A program made the position numbers and the translations under genes. 64,000 nucleotides of DNA from Nothophaeocryptopus gaeumannii (Eukaryota; Ascomycota; Dothideomycetes; Mycosphaerellales; Mycosphaerellaceae). Below, one piece after another: positions 61,949 through 64,000 of the stretch (positions are counted from its first letter, which is position 1; every line of letters starts with the position of its first letter). Under the pieces are notes generated by a model. It was given only the letters and a program-made list of their open reading frames with translations. It was not told the origin of the DNA and made no database searches. The stretch is taken from the NCBI GenBank assembly GCA_031771865.1, contig JASISA010000027.1:2170001-2234000 (forward strand). The letters are read 5' to 3'.

Positions 61949-64000
61949 ATGATGGCACCTCTCTATTCCAACCAGGCAGCGACTGTATCGCCACCGACAT
62001 ATCAGACTGCAAACAGCCACAACAATGTCGTGTCTCGGCAAGACTCCCCATTGAGCTACACCTCACCTGCGACAACGGGCTCGGACATGACTGCCAGCAA
62101 GAAGACCTCTATCCCAGAGTCTTTGGAGGACACAGTCACTGGTCAAGCGGAACAACATGTTCCAATCCGTAAAAGAACAAGTCCGACACAGAGTCAGAAG
62201 AAAAGGACCACGTCGAGCGGCGGAGGCTCCTTGCGATTCTTCGTCGTCAATGACCCGAAGCAGCTGAAGGACAAGGAGCAGATGAAGGAGAATCGAAGGC
62301 ATGTCATGCATGATTACCTCGACAAGGAGCGAAAGAAGCCCAGCAGCACAGATGCACGAGTCACGGGCAACAAAAAGCGCAAGCGCCTGAATCTGCACCC
62401 TCCTGGTACCTCGAACAATCCTGACGCTTCGAATACTATCTTCTCTACAAAATCGAAATCTCCACCCACGCGAGACGCAAGAAGCTCACAAGGCCCCAAT
62501 CAAGAAGCCGAAGCAGTTTCTTTGGTCGAAATTGTACCCGCGTCAGACGAGCAACAAAGCAGAGCCAAGTCGAAGGTCAAGGTTGCGACCCAGAGTTTTA
62601 GATTCGCAGATGATGAGGCGCCTTTGGTACGAGGAATCACTGGAGGTTTCAATAACTCGAGATACATGCGTGCTTCGCCAGAGCGCATACCTGGTCCAAG
62701 CATATCTACTCCGAATTCATACATTGGATCCAATCTACAGCCATTTGGCACGTGGCCGGAACTGGAGAGCCCTATCCTCGATGTCGAAGAGCTGAAATGG
62801 AGCTGCAGCCGGAAGTTTGGCAGCCAGGGAATCGCACAACACTGGGTGCCCACTCTGCTGAACGCGCGTCATGCATTCCTAAGTACGATTTGCATTTCCG
62901 CTTCCCATGATGATATCATGAAACGAGGTCTCCAGGCGCCGCATGAGCGTTCTCTAACCGGATCGATAGAGCGCTGGAAAGTGAGATCCGAAGTACTCAC
63001 CATGATTAACCAGGCACTAGCGGACCCGCAGATGCAGACTACAGATGCTACGCTCGTGGCGGTCCTGCATGTCCTGAACAGCGAGATCATGGGATGTGAC
63101 GACAAGGTCATGATGATTCATCAGACTGGATTGCATGACCTGGTCCGGCAAAGAGGAGGCCTTGATAAGCTTGGAGTTGATGGACAACTGGCTTCGATCC
63201 TCACGATCACGATGTATATGATATCTGCCCTACGAGAAACCCCACCTCATGAGGATTTCGTCAGATACGCTCTTCAAAAACGAACCAAGCCGCCGAACGA
63301 TCACCGACAACTACCAGAATCGCCACTGTACTGCAGACTCTCCGGCTTTCTGACTGTGAAACGGGTGCTTTCAGAGCAAAGCCCGACACTTGAACTTCTG
63401 GAGACGATACGAAATCTCACGCATGCATTCGTTCGAGGCACGGGCTCATCTTTCGTGAGCCCGCTCACGCTTATCAACGCAAAAGCGAAGTGGGAGCAAG
63501 CTTCACAGAGCGTCTCATCCCTGCGAGACAAGATCTTCGCCCTTCCTACTGCAGAGGACCAGGCCGATTCCTTTAGCAGCATGAGCGAGAAGTATACCTT
63601 TGAAGGCCTTCGTCTCGCAGCAATCGTCTACGCACACGCCCTAGCATCCGAGATCCCCGTCTCGAAAGCCGCTTCAGAGCTCTCTGGCACCCTTAATTCA
63701 CAATCTCCACCCACGTTTTCGCATTCGGCCTTTCATAGCAGCTCACCCTCAGCTGCAGCAGAAGGCACAAGCTGGCATATCTTGATCAAATCCGCGCTCA
63801 TCCGCACAGACATCTCAGACTGCTGGGGTCATATGGCCGGTGTGCTGTTCTTCATCACCCTCATCGCAGGCGCTTGCGCGAACCCGGACAGCCCTTCGAA
63901 CAAACCGCGGCGCGAGCTCAGTCGCGAAGAAGAGGAAGGTCGGAAATGGCTGGCGGCTGTTGCAGTGAGATGCAGCATCGTGCTCAGCTTCGAGTATGGC
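61949..64000 (+). CDS. Fungal-specific transcription-factor-like protein, 3' end outside window
   Basis: Open from ATG 61949 (MMAPLYSNQAATVSPP) to the window end, at least 684 codons without a stop or intron. The first 90 residues are Ser/Thr/Gln-rich. A basic region follows (FFVVNDPKQLKDKEQMKENR, RHVMHDYLDKERKKPS), reminiscent of the start of the fungal family often labelled tachykinin-like or DUF3468. From about residue 270 the sequence looks like the helical middle-homology region of fungal regulators (WVPTLLNARHAFLSTICISA, then LVAVLHVLNSEIMG, HQTGLHDLVRQRGGLDKLG and LTITMYMISALRE). No Zn2Cys6 cluster is visible. A regulatory role is inferred. Confidence 0.75.
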   Translation, partial: MMAPLYSNQAATVSPPTYQTANSHNNVVSRQDSPLSYTSPATTGSDMTASKKTSIPESLEDTVTGQAEQHVPIRKRTSPTQSQKKRTTSSGGGSLRFFVVNDPKQLKDKEQMKENRRHVMHDYLDKERKKPSSTDARVTGNKKRKRLNLHPPGTSNNPDASNTIFSTKSKSPPTRDARSSQGPNQEAEAVSLVEIVPASDEQQSRAKSKVKVATQSFRFADDEAPLVRGITGGFNNSRYMRASPERIPGPSISTPNSYIGSNLQPFGTWPELESPILDVEELKWSCSRKFGSQGIAQHWVPTLLNARHAFLSTICISASHDDIMKRGLQAPHERSLTGSIERWKVRSEVLTMINQALADPQMQTTDATLVAVLHVLNSEIMGCDDKVMMIHQTGLHDLVRQRGGLDKLGVDGQLASILTITMYMISALRETPPHEDFVRYALQKRTKPPNDHRQLPESPLYCRLSGFLTVKRVLSEQSPTLELLETIRNLTHAFVRGTGSSFVSPLTLINAKAKWEQASQSVSSLRDKIFALPTAEDQADSFSSMSEKYTFEGLRLAAIVYAHALASEIPVSKAASELSGTLNSQSPPTFSHSAFHSSSPSAAAEGTSWHILIKSALIRTDISDCWGHMAGVLFFITLIAGACANPDSPSNKPRRELSREEEEGRKWLAAVAVRCSIVLSFEYG

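Overview
The window is nuclear DNA of a filamentous ascomycete (Pezizomycotina). Genes are dense and sit on both strands. Introns are short (mostly 47-100 bp) with GT...AG ends and CTRAC-type branch points. Proteins typical of ascomycetes are present: an Rtt107/Brc1-type BRCT protein, a Baeyer-Villiger-type monooxygenase, a fungal complex I accessory subunit, and a fungus-type transcription factor. The protein flavour suggests Dothideomycetes, perhaps Mycosphaerellales, but that is inference. Most proteins read as single copies of conserved housekeeping genes, so the flanks look like ordinary core chromosome.

Layout. 0.5-10.7 kb: a DOCK-family GEF, an APH-fold kinase-like protein, a degenerate tRNA-like sequence and an HMG-box regulator. 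10.7-13.2 kb: no supportable gene. 13.2-22 kb: the divergent pair ACL4/GIR2 (ribosome-linked), an RTT107/Brc1 scaffold, a NUFIP1-like protein, and RPC25. 22-26.3 kb: a divergent metabolic pair, a peroxisomal (PTS1) alpha/beta hydrolase and a flavin monooxygenase. 26.3-36 kb: an unknown protein one base downstream of VPS25, a small gene broken by an in-frame TAG, the complex I 17.8 kDa-type subunit, COA3 (three small exons), PTA1 and a She3-like coiled-coil protein. 36-39.4 kb: a large unrecognised protein.

39.67-46.12 kb is a block of mobile DNA. A Tc1/mariner-type element (39671-41278) has perfect 38-bp terminal inverted repeats and a transposase frame closed by eight stops. Directly abutting it is a 4.84-kb element (41282-46119), also with perfect 38-bp inverted repeats. 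It carries an integrase-core (rve/DDE) transposase, a low-complexity second protein and a zinc-finger/coiled-coil protein on the opposite strand. About 38 copies of the hexamer CACTCG/CGAGTG are scattered through its UTRs, introns, exons and spacers. This is the most unusual content of the window. The element ends 119 bp before the start codon of MIX23.

46.2-60.7 kb returns to core genes: MIX23/Cid2, a DLPAEIR-type protein with an apparent frameshift, MAK21/NOC1, mitochondrial prolyl-tRNA synthetase, casein kinase II beta, RIC1 and a four-exon SnoaL-like protein. The window ends inside a fungal-specific transcription-factor-like gene (61949 to beyond 64000).

Functional links are mostly those of neighbouring core genes: mitochondrial biogenesis (NUXM-type subunit, COA3, MIX23, ProRS), ribosome/RNA biogenesis (ACL4, GIR2, NUFIP1-like, RPC25, PTA1, MAK21) and trafficking (VPS25, RIC1). 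The hydrolase/monooxygenase pair is the only likely dedicated metabolic module. All functions are assigned by reading translations by eye; no database search was run.
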